64,000 nt of DNA from Kroppenstedtia guangzhouensis (lineage in GTDB: Bacteria > Bacillota > Bacilli > Thermoactinomycetales > DSM-45169), in NCBI RefSeq assembly GCF_014637345.1, contig NZ_BMEX01000002.1, positions 1 to 64,000 on the forward strand. Reading direction: 5' to 3'. This document shows positions 51,816 to 61,452 of this stretch, piece after piece. The notes under the pieces were generated by a model. The model was given only the letters and a program-made list of their open reading frames with translations, was not told the origin of the DNA and did not search any database. The first letter of the stretch is position 1; every line of letters begins with the position of its first letter. The position numbers were made by a program, and so were the translations under genes.

Positions 51816-52643
51816 TCAATGGTTGCGATTCACCTGATGAGCCCATTCCTTTTCCCGCAACACAAATTTTTGCACTTTCCCCGTAGACGTTTTCGGGAGT
51901 TCACCGATCTCCACCTGATCGGGACATTTGAAATGAGCCAGACGGTCGCGGCAAAACCGGATGATTTCCTGTTCCGTCACTTGCTCTCCCGGTTTCAGAG
52001 AGATAAAGGCCTTCGGACGTTCCCCCCATTTTTCATGGGAGATGGCCACCACAGCAACCTCATAGACCGCCGGGTGCTGCGCAATGGTGTGTTCCACTTC
52101 GATGGAGGAGATATTTTCGCCGCCAGAGATGATTACATCCATAGAACGGTCTTTTAATTCTATATATCCACCGGGATGCCAGACACCCAAATCTCCAGAA
52201 TGAAACCAACCGCCGGCAAAAGCCTTTTCCGTGGCTTCCGGATCGTTGTAGTATCCCTTGGCCACCAGATTGCCTTGCATGACCACTTCCCTGATCGTTT
52301 TGCCGTCCTGTGGCACATCCTTCAGTTCGGCATCCACCACCCGGGCGCGTTCCGCCGTAACATAGGCTTGTCCCTGACGGGAGATCAGGAGCGCCTGTTC
52401 ATTCACGGGAAGTTCATCCCAATGTTCCTGCCATTTGCAGACGGTGTGGGGACCGTAAGTCTCTGTCAGACCGTAGACATGAATGGGATGAATGTCCAAG
52501 AAAAGAAAGCGCCCCCCTTTCCAAAAGTTCTCACAGACATGGATCATCGCTTCAGAATCATTGAGGTGTCCTGACATTACCCTCTCACAAAGAGGATCCA
52601 ATCCGGCAGGACGGTTAGGTAAGTGAAGGGACTCCGGTAGCAC
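51816..52643 (-). pseudogene. Acyl-CoA synthetase, C-terminal half only
   Basis: Reads VYGLTETYGPHTVCKWQEHWDELP, GYYNDPEATEKAFAGGWFHSGDLGVWHPGGYIELKDRSMDVIISGGENISSIEVE and LPKTSTGKVQKFVLR, the C-terminal part of a medium-chain-type acyl-CoA synthetase. The N-terminal half, including the TSGTTG loop, is missing, so it cannot be active. The first 30 or so codons are unrelated. Confidence 0.85.
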
Positions 52644-52961
52644 TTGAGCACTGGTGGAGAATCACTTCCTGTTGCAGATCATTCGAAACTGTAGGACTCA
52701 CCAGACGATCGAAGCACATGAAAATTCATGGCCCCTCCAAGGGCGGATTGCGGATGTGAGCTGCAAAATCATCAGCATAGGGTGCCCTGGATCTTTCGAT
52801 CCCTTTCGCAGCCTGCTCCACATCGTAAAAGCTTTCCACAAAGCGGATATCCGGTCCCAACAAAGCCCAACAGGCACCCTCCGCACCGCTGGGCCGTTCC
52901 GAAGGATTTCGGAAGAGTTCCAAATGATTGGCTGCAAGTTGATCATGGCGATGTGATGGCT
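52644..52961. other. Region between queC and the synthetase fragment
   Basis: A leftward stretch (52726-52923) reads ELFRNPSERPSGAEGACWALL and DIRFVESFYDVEQAAKG, protein-like but unrecognised and without a good start. Probably debris. Confidence 0.35.
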
Positions 52962-53660
52962 TTATCCTCTTCTTTCTTCCAAGTGTTGCGCATAGGGGAT
53001 CGGATCCACTGCCCCGACATCGCGAAACCCTTTCAGTCGAAGGCGACAGCTGTCACAGAGACCGCAAGCCACTTCATTCCCCCGATAACAGGAGGTGGTC
53101 AAGTGGTAAGGAACTTGCAACCGTAGGCCTTCCCGGATCGTTTCCCCTTTGGAGAGATGGAGTAACGGCGCTTCCAGGCGAATCGGATTTCCATTCACCC
53201 CCGCTTTTGTTCCACGGCGGACGGTCTCCTCCATGCTCCGGATAAATTCCGGCCTACAGTCAGGATAACCGCTGTAATCCACCGCCGACACACCGATATA
53301 GACTTTCACAGCACCGATCACCTCCGCGTAGGCGGTGGCCAGGGAGAGAAAAATGAGGTTGCGGGCCGGGACATAGGTGGAGGGGATCTCCTCTCCCGAG
53401 CCGTCGGGAACCGGCACTTCCAGCTTGTCATCCGTAAGCGCGCTCCCGCCGATCTGACTCAGAAAGCCCATGTCCACCACCCGATGTTCCTTCACCCCGA
53501 AATGCTTCGCCACTTTCCGGGCTTGTTCCACCTCACGGTAGTGGCGTTGCCCATAATGAAAAGTGAGGGGATACAGTTCATAACCAGCCTCCTGTGCCAA
53601 CCCCATGCAGGTGGTACTATCCAACCCACCGCTCAGCACCACCACCGCTTTTTCATCCAT
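52962..53660 (-). CDS. queC: 7-cyano-7-deazaguanine synthase QueC
   Basis: About 232 aa. VVLSGGLDSTTCMGLA is the ATP pyrophosphatase loop; the end holds the zinc site in TTSCYRGNEVACGLCDSCRLRLKGF. It converts 7-carboxy-7-deazaguanine to preQ0. ATG 53660 is preferred; a GTG at 53672 lies inside queE. Confidence 0.95.
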   Translation of the reverse strand: MDEKAVVVLSGGLDSTTCMGLAQEAGYELYPLTFHYGQRHYREVEQARKVAKHFGVKEHRVVDMGFLSQIGGSALTDDKLEVPVPDGSGEEIPSTYVPARNLIFLSLATAYAEVIGAVKVYIGVSAVDYSGYPDCRPEFIRSMEETVRRGTKAGVNGNPIRLEAPLLHLSKGETIREGLRLQVPYHLTTSCYRGNEVACGLCDSCRLRLKGFRDVGAVDPIPYAQHLEERRG

Positions 53661-53664
53661 GTTT

Positions 53665-54393
53665 TCAGACACCCCTTTCCGCGGGATCCCAGATCCATTT
53701 ATGAAGTTGCAAGCTTACTTTCGCCTGGGGCAAAGGCTCCTCCAACACCCATTCGACCAACTTTCTCGGAGGCAAGTTTTCAAACACCGGACTGAAGAGA
53801 ATCTGCCCCTCCCGATGGCACTCCTGCACCACACGGACGGCAGCACGGAAATCCTCTTGATCCCCGATGACAAACTTGACCTCGTCCCGATCAGTCAACA
53901 CCCGGAAATTGTCCCGCACCATACGGTGCTCCTCCCCGGAAGCGGGCAGCTTGTAATCCATGATGAAACGGATTTTTTCCCACTGCTCCCCACCTTCCCT
54001 GCGAAGACGGCTGAAGGGAGCTAGGTTAATCGCCCCGTTGGTCTCCACATGGACGTCCTCCACCTGATTCAAATCGGCGAGGGCGGCCAACAAGGCAGCC
54101 GATTTCTCGCGGTGCATCAGCGGCTCCCCACCCGTCAGACAGATTCTCCGGCTCGGATAACTCCTCACCCGCTCCAAAATCTCTTGAATCGTCGCCTCAA
54201 ACTCCGGTTGGGCGGGGGCATAGCTGTAGGGGGTGTCACACCAGGTGCAGCGGAGATTACAGTGAAACACCCGGATAAAGACGGTGGGATAGCCCGCCGC
54301 GCTTCCTTCTCCTTCTACCGTTTCAAAGATCTCCACCATCGGAAGTTTCCAGGCTCGATATTCCTCCGGTTGCGGCAGTTCCCAATTATTCAT
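53665..54393 (-). CDS. queE: 7-carboxy-7-deazaguanine synthase QueE (radical SAM)
   Basis: 242 aa. EGEGSAAGYPTVFIRVFHCNLRCTWCDTPYSY contains the C-x3-C-x2-C cluster site typical of radical SAM enzymes; LTGGEPLMH follows. It overlaps queD by 8 nt. Confidence 0.94.
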   Translation of the reverse strand: MNNWELPQPEEYRAWKLPMVEIFETVEGEGSAAGYPTVFIRVFHCNLRCTWCDTPYSYAPAQPEFEATIQEILERVRSYPSRRICLTGGEPLMHREKSAALLAALADLNQVEDVHVETNGAINLAPFSRLRREGGEQWEKIRFIMDYKLPASGEEHRMVRDNFRVLTDRDEVKFVIGDQEDFRAAVRVVQECHREGQILFSPVFENLPPRKLVEWVLEEPLPQAKVSLQLHKWIWDPAERGV

Positions 54394-54871
54394 CGAAGTC
54401 CTCCGCTTCCATCCACTCCCTTTTCATCGTGGCCCGGCTGGTGGGTGTCTCATAGAGGACCAACTCTTCCAGACGGTGCCCCCGTTTTTTCCATCCATCC
54501 TGCTCCAGCCGGTCATCCAACACCTCCCAGATCCAAACGATCATGTTTTCCGCGGAGGTGTTCATGTTAGGGAGGACTTCATTCAGATAACGGTGATCCA
54601 GCCGGGCTTCGACTTCCTCCTTGTACATCCTTTTGATTTCCCCGAAATCAACGGCAATCCCGATTTCGTCAACAAACCCGCTGATGGTGATCACCAGCCG
54701 GTAGGTGTGACCGTGAAGGCTCTTGCATTTTCCTTTGTAGAGATGTAAGTGGTGGGCGGCATCAAAGGTGAACTCCCGAGTGACGGCCACGCGCTTCCGA
54801 TGATAGCGGAGCTCGTGCCGACCGATGTCCACTCCCAGCCGTTGCACCCGATCGGGTATACTGAACTTCAT
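54386..54871 (-). CDS. queD: 6-carboxytetrahydropterin synthase QueD
   Basis: 161 aa. REFTFDAAHHLHLYKGKCKSLHGHTYRL carries the zinc histidines and catalytic cysteine; AENMIVWIWE and LYETPTSRA are conserved. The start codon directly follows the leader terminator. First gene of queD-queE-queC. Confidence 0.94.
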   Translation of the reverse strand: MKFSIPDRVQRLGVDIGRHELRYHRKRVAVTREFTFDAAHHLHLYKGKCKSLHGHTYRLVITISGFVDEIGIAVDFGEIKRMYKEEVEARLDHRYLNEVLPNMNTSAENMIVWIWEVLDDRLEQDGWKKRGHRLEELVLYETPTSRATMKREWMEAEDFDE

Positions 54872-54872
54872 G

Positions 54873-55008
54873 AAAAAACCCCTTTCAATTAAAGGGGGAC
54901 ATGGAAAAGACCTCTGGGATCAACTTCTCCCGATCCATGGAGGTGGTAGATATGCTTTTCGGTCCCCTAGTGTTTTTTTAAGAGTGGTGGGTTTCCGACA
55001 CTCTTTTG
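54873..55008 (-). promoter_or_regulatory. Candidate preQ1-type riboswitch with terminator/antiterminator
   Basis: Read leftward: a small hairpin with stem AAGAGTG/CACTCTT (54980-54986 and 54999-55005) followed by a run of A and CACTAGGGG, similar in layout to a preQ1-I aptamer. A terminator (CCCCTTT-AATTG-AAAGGGG plus T6, 54873-54898) ends one base before the queD start. GGGGAC..AAAAG after the aptamer can pair with CTTTT..GTCCCC, which includes the terminator's 5' arm, so antiterminator and aptamer tail share bases. That is an OFF-switch layout. Confidence 0.6.
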
Positions 55009-55247
55009 CGGGTAGATGTCACCCGCTTCAGTTTAACACATCCTTCACTCTCTTGACGAAAAACCTCCCGATGGTGGGACGGCCACACAATCCCTTACAA
55101 CAAGGCCCTAGCGAGACCTGAAACGGAGTGACATGGCGAGACTTGTGCCCTCTGTTTGCCCTGCTTCTTATGGATAAAAAACTTATGATCCCACAGAGTA
55201 TCCTGGGGATTCTCCCCCATACCGCAGACCCGCCTCGCAGAAAAAGA

Positions 55248-55277
55248 AAAAAGGCGGCCCTCAGGCCGACCTTTTTT
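55248..55277 (-). terminator. Terminator of the GH15 gene
   Basis: AAAAAAGG-GGCC...GGCC-CCTTTTTT forms a stem with one bulge, touching the GH15 stop codon. It works in both directions. Confidence 0.75.
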
Positions 55278-57253
55278 CAATCCACCATCTCCATTTTTGT
55301 TCCCGCCGGTTTCTCCCTCGCCTCAATCCAGTCCAACACTGTCAGCACCAGCATGGCGTGGGACCAAGTCAGGGGGACCACCCAGGCGGGTCGGCCGGTC
55401 TGTTTGTCCACCTGCTCCGGCAACAGATCCAGGGAGGTGCGATGTTCCACCGCCCAGCGAAGAAGTTTCTCCCCACCCGCCACATCACCGGCTTTAAACT
55501 TATACTGAGCCAACCACAAGGTGGTCAGAATCCAGGGGTTGCCCCCGATATAGGGGTCCTGTTCATAACGTTGGATCCCGCCGACAGGACTTTGGCCGAG
55601 GGCCTTCTCGACGGCGGCGGCAGTCTGTCTCACCCGCGGGTCGCTTAGATCAAAGAGTTCAAAGGGGATGTTGACTCCGAGAAGACTGACATCGATCACG
55701 GGATCGGCCCACAGACGGTGGGTTGTGTATCCTTTGTCATCAGTCTCCGAAATTGTCTGGATGCCTCTGGCACGGGCGACTTCGTATTCCTCCCGGGAGA
55801 CGGCCAGTTTCACCCCGCGAAGAAAGGAGTTTCGCTCCGGATTCCACAAGAGCCGGTCAGCGGCGGCCTGAAGGGAGGAAGCCACATTGGACCAACGCTT
55901 CGCTTCCTCTCCGTACCCCAGCTCCCGGGCCGTTGCTGCCGCTGCGGTCAAGCCGCCATACACCGCCGCCGCCGAGTAGGTGTGCTCCCCATCCCGCTCC
56001 TCCCACAGGTCCCGGCTGGGGTAGGGCAATCCCGTCTCCGGATCGATAAATCCGACGAGGAAGTCGGCTCCTTTCCGGATCGCGGTCCACATTTCCTCCA
56101 GAAAAGATCGATCCTCCGTTTCCAGGTAATGTTGCCACATCCCCCACAGAATGGAGCCTGGTTCATCAATCTGCAGTCCCCAATGGGGAGCGAGACGGCC
56201 GTCCAGGAAGTGGCGCTGTTGCCAAGAGCCATCGGGGCTCTGAGCGGTCACCGTCCAACGATAAAAATCTCGGACCATCTCGTGATACCCCGCCCGGTCG
56301 ATCGCCGTGGCGATATAGGCGGCATCCCGACCCCAACAGTAAGCATACCCCCCGCACTGGCTGAAGCTCTCATCAAACTCGGGGGCAGCGATCAGACTGC
56401 CGTAACGCTCATCACTCATCAACTTAAACACGATCAGGGAGCGCCGGTAGAGCCGGTCGATCTCTTCCTCCCCGGTCTGCACGGGTTTGGCCCGGGACAG
56501 ATATTCCCGCCAATAGGCGAGTGTCCTCTCCCGCATCCGGTCTACCCCTTGTTCCCGGGCTTGGTTCAGACAAACCAGCGCCGCATCTACCCCGTCGCCG
56601 AAAGCCAAGAAAAGCGGCAAACGGAATTCTCCCCCCGGTGGCAGCTCCCCCAGCTCCCAAGAGAGGGCCCCTTCGGTCTCCATCGCAATCTCCGTCCCAG
56701 TTAACTCTCCTCTTCCGACAACTGCCTGGGCATTCCCCGCCTGGAATCCGGACACGGGACGGTCCGCTCCAATAGCACAAGCATACCGGTGTCGGAAATG
56801 GACGAGGGCTTCCCCCTTCCGGTCGAAGGCGACGCTGTTGTACAGCCGGCTCTCCATCATCGCCATGGAAGAGTACCAAAGAAACCGCACCGGAAGGGGA
56901 CGGTCCGAGCAGTTGGTCACCGTGATGTCCCGTACCAACACATCCTCCCCCCGGACAGCGAAATCTTCGCAGGTCACCTCGACTCCGGTTGGTTGATGGC
57001 GACTTTGTGTCCGCAGGAGGGCGGAATCTCCCACATAGGACTGCCGGTGAGTCCACTCTTCCCCATGGGTCCAGCGGACCTCCTCCGTGATCCCGGGCAG
57101 AAGTATTCCCATCAACATCTGATCCACATGCTGCGGACCGTCCACCCGGGGCCACCACAACCGGTGGAGCTGCCCGTCCTTCCCATAGGTTGCCAGCATC
57201 TTGGCGTTTCCGGTCACCCCGTCGATCAAGTACGGCTTTTTCTCCAATCCCAT
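55277..57253 (-). CDS. GH15 glucoamylase-like glycosidase, cytoplasmic
   Basis: 658 aa, no signal peptide. An N-terminal beta-sandwich is followed by an (alpha/alpha)6 barrel: CGGYAYCWGRDAAYIATAIDRAG, HWGLQIDEPGSILWGMW with the general acid Glu, and DLLPEQVDKQTGRPAWVVPLTWSHAM with the base Glu. It releases glucose from alpha-glucans or isomaltodextrins inside the cell. It lies in line with the maltodextrin operon but is separated by a MITE copy. Confidence 0.9.
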   Translation of the reverse strand: MGLEKKPYLIDGVTGNAKMLATYGKDGQLHRLWWPRVDGPQHVDQMLMGILLPGITEEVRWTHGEEWTHRQSYVGDSALLRTQSRHQPTGVEVTCEDFAVRGEDVLVRDITVTNCSDRPLPVRFLWYSSMAMMESRLYNSVAFDRKGEALVHFRHRYACAIGADRPVSGFQAGNAQAVVGRGELTGTEIAMETEGALSWELGELPPGGEFRLPLFLAFGDGVDAALVCLNQAREQGVDRMRERTLAYWREYLSRAKPVQTGEEEIDRLYRRSLIVFKLMSDERYGSLIAAPEFDESFSQCGGYAYCWGRDAAYIATAIDRAGYHEMVRDFYRWTVTAQSPDGSWQQRHFLDGRLAPHWGLQIDEPGSILWGMWQHYLETEDRSFLEEMWTAIRKGADFLVGFIDPETGLPYPSRDLWEERDGEHTYSAAAVYGGLTAAAATARELGYGEEAKRWSNVASSLQAAADRLLWNPERNSFLRGVKLAVSREEYEVARARGIQTISETDDKGYTTHRLWADPVIDVSLLGVNIPFELFDLSDPRVRQTAAAVEKALGQSPVGGIQRYEQDPYIGGNPWILTTLWLAQYKFKAGDVAGGEKLLRWAVEHRTSLDLLPEQVDKQTGRPAWVVPLTWSHAMLVLTVLDWIEAREKPAGTKMEMVD

Positions 57254-57290
57254 CCGCTCCTGTTTGCTTTGATATCCACTAACTACTAGA

Positions 57291-57427
57291 CTAGAAGCAT
57301 TGTGAATTTGTGCTAGCCGGGTGGGTCGGGAGTGGGTTTCACATGACCTTTTCGCTGTTCTTACGATTCAAAATCACTCCATGTGAAACCCAATCCTCCC
57401 CATGACAACCTTTTCACAACCTTCTAC
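57291..57427 (+). repeat. MITE-like dispersed repeat, copy C
   Basis: Left end CTAGAAGCATTGTGAA is the exact complement of copy A's right end. The middle aligns with copy A across GTGGGTTTCACATGACCTTT and ACTCCATGTGAAACCCAAT. It separates the GH15 and GH13 genes. Confidence 0.85.
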
Positions 57428-57429
57428 CG

Positions 57430-59205
57430 TCATAAATCTTCTTCATACCAGGAAGTCTCAACCAGAATCATTCCCTCCTTCCCCTTAAGGGAAAGAGTGA
57501 CGACACCTCCTTGAACCGGGTACCAGTTCCCGGTGAGCGCATCGATCAAAACCGATCCTTCTTCCCAGGCAGATGCATCCAGCACCCATTTTTGCCGCCC
57601 GTAGCTGTTGTTGAGAACCACCCCCACGCTCTCCTCGCAATGCCGGCGCAAAAAAGCATACAACCCCTTCTCTCCGTCGGCAGACCAGGTTCTGAATGCG
57701 CCCCTCCGCAGGGGAGCACACTTCCTCCGGATCGCTGTCAACTTCCGGACATAGGCGAGCAGTTCCCGATCCTGTTTTTCCTCCTCCCATATCATGGGAC
57801 GACGACAGTCGGGATCAGCCCCTCCCTGCATCCCAATTTCATCCCCGTAATAGAGCATCGGGATGCCCGGATAAGTCATCTGGAATAACAGGGCCAGTCG
57901 GAGTCGCTGACTCTCCCCGTTGCAGAGGGTGAAGAAGCGTTCCGTGTCATGGGAGCTCAGCAGGTTGAACATGGCGAAGGCCACCGGTTCCGGCACCGCC
58001 ATCCGGGCGGCGCTCAGGCGGGCGTCAAACTCTTCCGCATCCAGCTCCCCGGTGGCAAAAAAGGAGAGAACCGCCTCCCGAAAGGGATAGTTCATCACCG
58101 AATCAAACTGATCTCCCCGCAGCCACGGACCGGCATCATGCCAAATCTCCCCCACGATCAGTGACTCGGGACGGATGCTCTTCACCCGTCTGCGAAAAGC
58201 CCGCCAAAATTCCGGATCCACCTCGTTGGCCACATCGAGACGCCAGCCGTCGATCCCCACCTCCCGGATCCAATGCTCGGCCACCTCCAGAAAATAGTCC
58301 TGCACCTCTGCACGATGCGTCATCAGCTTGGGCATCCCGGAGATGTTTTGTGCAAAAGTTTCATAGTTGGGTTCCGGTTCCATCACCACAGGGAAGTCCC
58401 GGATCCGGAACCAGTCCTTATACAAGGAGGACTCCCCCTTCTCCCGGACATCCCGGAAGGCGAAGAATCCCGCTCCGCAATGATTGAACACCGCGTCAAA
58501 CAGGACGCGGATCCCATAGCGATGGGCCGTCTCCACCATCTCTCTGCAAATCTCCACATCTCCGAAATGAGGGTCGATCCGGTAATAATCCTCCGTATCA
58601 TACTTGTGGTTGGAGGGAGACGAAAACACCGGAGTAAGATAGAGGAGATTTACCCCCAGATCCGCCAGATAAGGCATCCGGTCGATGATTCCCCGCAGGT
58701 CTCCTCCGTAGAAACTGTCCGATTGCGGCCGGGTATCGGCACTCCAAGGCATCACCCCCTCTGGATCCCGATCCGGATCCCCCTTGGCAAACCGATCGGG
58801 AAAGATCTGATAGACCACTGCGTCCCGGGCCCAATCCGGTACCCGGATCACCTCTTCCACATGGATATAGGGGTACTGGAACACTCCCGCCCGTGTCCGC
58901 TTCGGAGTGATTCCTTTCTCTCCATACCAGAGGGTACACCCTTTTCCCTCCAACCGGAAAACGTAGCGCACCCGACGGGTGGGAACCGGGATGGAGCCCT
59001 CATACCAATCAAAACGCTCATCGGCGGCGACCCACTCCAGTTTCTCCTCTTTCCGATCCTCCTCAGGGTCATATCGATCCCCGTACACCACCCGGCACTG
59101 GATCCGCTCTCCCTTTTTCATCCGGATTCGCACTTGAAGTTTTTCCCGTTCCACAGGATAGGCAAAGGGAGGCTCCGGTCGGTGATCGATCGCTTCCAAC
59201 AACAT
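57430..59205 (-). CDS. GH13 neopullulanase/maltogenic-amylase-type enzyme
   Basis: About 591 aa from ATG 59205 (GAAAGGAG 8 nt upstream). An N-terminal domain of about 130 residues (dimerisation type, GH13_20) precedes the barrel: DAVFNHCG (region I), GWRLDVANEVD (nucleophile Asp), VGEIWHDA (acid Glu) and LSSHDTER (third Asp). No signal peptide, so it hydrolyses imported malto- or cyclodextrins in the cytoplasm. It is 17 nt from malG. Confidence 0.93.
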   Translation of the reverse strand: MLLEAIDHRPEPPFAYPVEREKLQVRIRMKKGERIQCRVVYGDRYDPEEDRKEEKLEWVAADERFDWYEGSIPVPTRRVRYVFRLEGKGCTLWYGEKGITPKRTRAGVFQYPYIHVEEVIRVPDWARDAVVYQIFPDRFAKGDPDRDPEGVMPWSADTRPQSDSFYGGDLRGIIDRMPYLADLGVNLLYLTPVFSSPSNHKYDTEDYYRIDPHFGDVEICREMVETAHRYGIRVLFDAVFNHCGAGFFAFRDVREKGESSLYKDWFRIRDFPVVMEPEPNYETFAQNISGMPKLMTHRAEVQDYFLEVAEHWIREVGIDGWRLDVANEVDPEFWRAFRRRVKSIRPESLIVGEIWHDAGPWLRGDQFDSVMNYPFREAVLSFFATGELDAEEFDARLSAARMAVPEPVAFAMFNLLSSHDTERFFTLCNGESQRLRLALLFQMTYPGIPMLYYGDEIGMQGGADPDCRRPMIWEEEKQDRELLAYVRKLTAIRRKCAPLRRGAFRTWSADGEKGLYAFLRRHCEESVGVVLNNSYGRQKWVLDASAWEEGSVLIDALTGNWYPVQGGVVTLSLKGKEGMILVETSWYEEDL

Positions 59206-59221
59206 GGGCAGTTCTCCTTTC

Positions 59222-60067
59222 TCAACCCTTGGTCGCGCCGGCGGCCAGACCCGAGACAAAATACCTTTGCAAGAACAGGAAAAATGCGGCAATCGGGAGG
59301 GCGATCAAGACAGAGCCGGCGGCAAAGCGGGTGAAGTTCTGGCCGAACTGTTCATTGATAAACCCGAACAGACCCACTGCCAGCGTCTGATTTTCCGGGC
59401 TAGTCAGGATAATCTGCGGCAACAGAAAATCCCCCATCGGCATGATGAAGTTAAACAGGGCAACCACGGCGATAATCGGCTTGGCCAGCGGCAACATAAT
59501 TCGGAAGAAAACCGTGTTGTGTCCCGCTCCATCCAGTTTGGCCGCTTCGTCCAAGCCCCTGGGGATCGTGTCAAAATAACCCTTCACCAGCCAGGTGTTA
59601 AATGGGATCTGGGTCCCGGCATAGATCAGAATCAGTCCCAGATGGGTGTCCAGCAAATTCACCATGTTCAGGAGCACATAAAAGGCCACCATCGCCATCG
59701 TCGGCGGAAACATCTGCAGAAGCAGGAAGGTGATCAACCCGTGCTTCCGTCCGGCAAACTTGTAGCGGGAAAAGGCGTAGGCTGTCCCTGCTGTCAGCAG
59801 CACTGACAGGGAAGCGTTGATCAGAGAAATCTTCAACGTATTGCCGTACCAGGAGAAGTAATGGCTGTCCGGACTGGTGAACAACCAGACATAGTGCTTC
59901 ACTGTCGCCTTCTCCGGAATCATGGAGCTGGAAAAGAGACTCGTCCCCGGATTAAAGGAGGCCCCGATGATCCACAGAATAGGAAAAAGGGTGACTACAA
60001 CCATCAATACCAGAATCAGATACGTAACAATTAAACCGATCCGGGATGCCCAAGACTGTTTCTTCAT
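59222..60067 (-). CDS. malG: Maltodextrin ABC transporter permease MalG
   Basis: 281 aa, six helices. The EAA loop GYFDTIPRGLDEAAKLDGAGHNTVFFRIMLPLAKP contacts the ATPase. It overlaps malF by 4 nt. No ATPase gene is in the window; a shared MsmX-type ATPase is likely. Confidence 0.93.
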   Translation of the reverse strand: MKKQSWASRIGLIVTYLILVLMVVVTLFPILWIIGASFNPGTSLFSSSMIPEKATVKHYVWLFTSPDSHYFSWYGNTLKISLINASLSVLLTAGTAYAFSRYKFAGRKHGLITFLLLQMFPPTMAMVAFYVLLNMVNLLDTHLGLILIYAGTQIPFNTWLVKGYFDTIPRGLDEAAKLDGAGHNTVFFRIMLPLAKPIIAVVALFNFIMPMGDFLLPQIILTSPENQTLAVGLFGFINEQFGQNFTRFAAGSVLIALPIAAFFLFLQRYFVSGLAAGATKG

Positions 60068-61374
60068 TGGATCAAATCCTCTTCCTGAAATGCTCGAGTT
60101 TTACGGAACTGGTAGAGGGAGACCAGCATCAACACCAACGACATGATCAGTGTGACTGCGGCAGCATAGTTGTATTTGTGGGTGTCAAAGGTGAGTTTGT
60201 ACACCCAGGTGATCAGGATATCGGTACCCCCGGCACTCTGTCCGGGTACCGCCGGTTTCCCCTGGTTGAACAAGTAGATCACATTGAGATTGTTGAAATT
60301 GAAAGCGTACTGGGTGATCAGCACCGGAGCCGTTGCATACAGCACCAGCGGCAGCGTAATCCGGCGGAATTTCTGGAAGGCGGTCGCCCCGTCCATCTCC
60401 GCCGCCTCGTAGAGATCAGAGGAGATACCTTGCAACACCCCGGCACAGAGAGCCAGGCTGAAAGGAAAACCCAGCCAGATCTGGACCAGGAGCAGGGCGA
60501 CGCGTGTCCACATCGGATCGGTCATCCAGGGAATCTCCCCGACACCGATGTTCTGCAGCATGGTGTTGACCGGACCGAAGTTGTCATCAAACATCCCGGA
60601 AAAAACCAGGATAGAGACAAAGGAAGGAACCGCCCAAGGCAAGATCAACACCGTCCGGAAAAACTTCTTGAACCGGACTCCCTTCTGATGAATCAACACC
60701 GCCAGGATCAACCCCAAAGCAAACTGAAGGGTCGTGGCCACCAACGTCCAGACGATGGTCCAGGAGAAAACACTGATAAAGGAGTTTTGCCACAGGGGGG
60801 ACTGGAACATCCCCACGAAGTTGGAAAAACCGACCCAGTCCACCAACTTCGCCGGAGGGGAATGGTAGAGATCATAGTTGGTAAAGGCGATCGCCACCGT
60901 GAACAGGATCGGAAAGACCACCACAAAGGTGAGCAGAATCAAACCTGGCGTCACCAACAGATAGGGATAGCCCTTATCGGTGATCATCCGATAAGTCTCC
61001 CGAAGGGTGGGAGGGTTCTCACCCCGGTCTCTCATCCTGCCGACCCGATAGGCATCCCGAATATTGAGGGCATAAAACCCCAGCCCGAAGATGATCAGGA
61101 TCACCGCAATGATTCCCTGAGCCAACAGCAAAACCGAATGGTCGAGGAAGGGTTCCGTACCCAGGGTAACAATCCCCCATAACCCGATATTGAGAAAATC
61201 GAAGGAAGCGATGAGGAAAGCGATCTCCGCAATCAGAAAGGAGAAGCCTTTCCACCATTGACGGTTATAAATCTGCCCCAGTCCCATCACCAGGATCGAC
61301 AACAACGCCGCTCTCCGGCGGTGGAACGAGGAAGGGCGCTCCGGTTGCATCGTGAGTTTTGCGTCAGTTGCCAC
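60064..61374 (-). CDS. malF: Maltodextrin ABC transporter permease MalF
   Basis: About 436 aa from GTG 61374 (GGGAGG 10 nt upstream). Two extra N-terminal helices, then the permease core with EAA loop GISSDLYEAAEMDGATAFQKFRRITLPLVLYA. Matches the MalF/GanP type of Gram-positives. Confidence 0.92.
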   Translation of the reverse strand: MATDAKLTMQPERPSSFHRRRAALLSILVMGLGQIYNRQWWKGFSFLIAEIAFLIASFDFLNIGLWGIVTLGTEPFLDHSVLLLAQGIIAVILIIFGLGFYALNIRDAYRVGRMRDRGENPPTLRETYRMITDKGYPYLLVTPGLILLTFVVVFPILFTVAIAFTNYDLYHSPPAKLVDWVGFSNFVGMFQSPLWQNSFISVFSWTIVWTLVATTLQFALGLILAVLIHQKGVRFKKFFRTVLILPWAVPSFVSILVFSGMFDDNFGPVNTMLQNIGVGEIPWMTDPMWTRVALLLVQIWLGFPFSLALCAGVLQGISSDLYEAAEMDGATAFQKFRRITLPLVLYATAPVLITQYAFNFNNLNVIYLFNQGKPAVPGQSAGGTDILITWVYKLTFDTHKYNYAAAVTLIMSLVLMLVSLYQFRKTRAFQEEDLIQ

Positions 61375-61414
61375 GATTGTAAAACCTCCCTCCCCGATGA
61401 AAGAAACAGAGAGC

Positions 61415-61435
61415 GCGGAGCCCGTCTGGGTCCGC
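61415..61435 (-). promoter_or_regulatory. malE-malF intergenic hairpin
   Basis: GCGGA-CCC-AGAC-GGG-TCCGC type stem between malE and malF, as in other binding-protein operons where it protects the malE part of the mRNA and sets higher expression of the binding protein. Confidence 0.5.
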
Positions 61436-61452
61436 ACCCGCCTGAACTCCGA

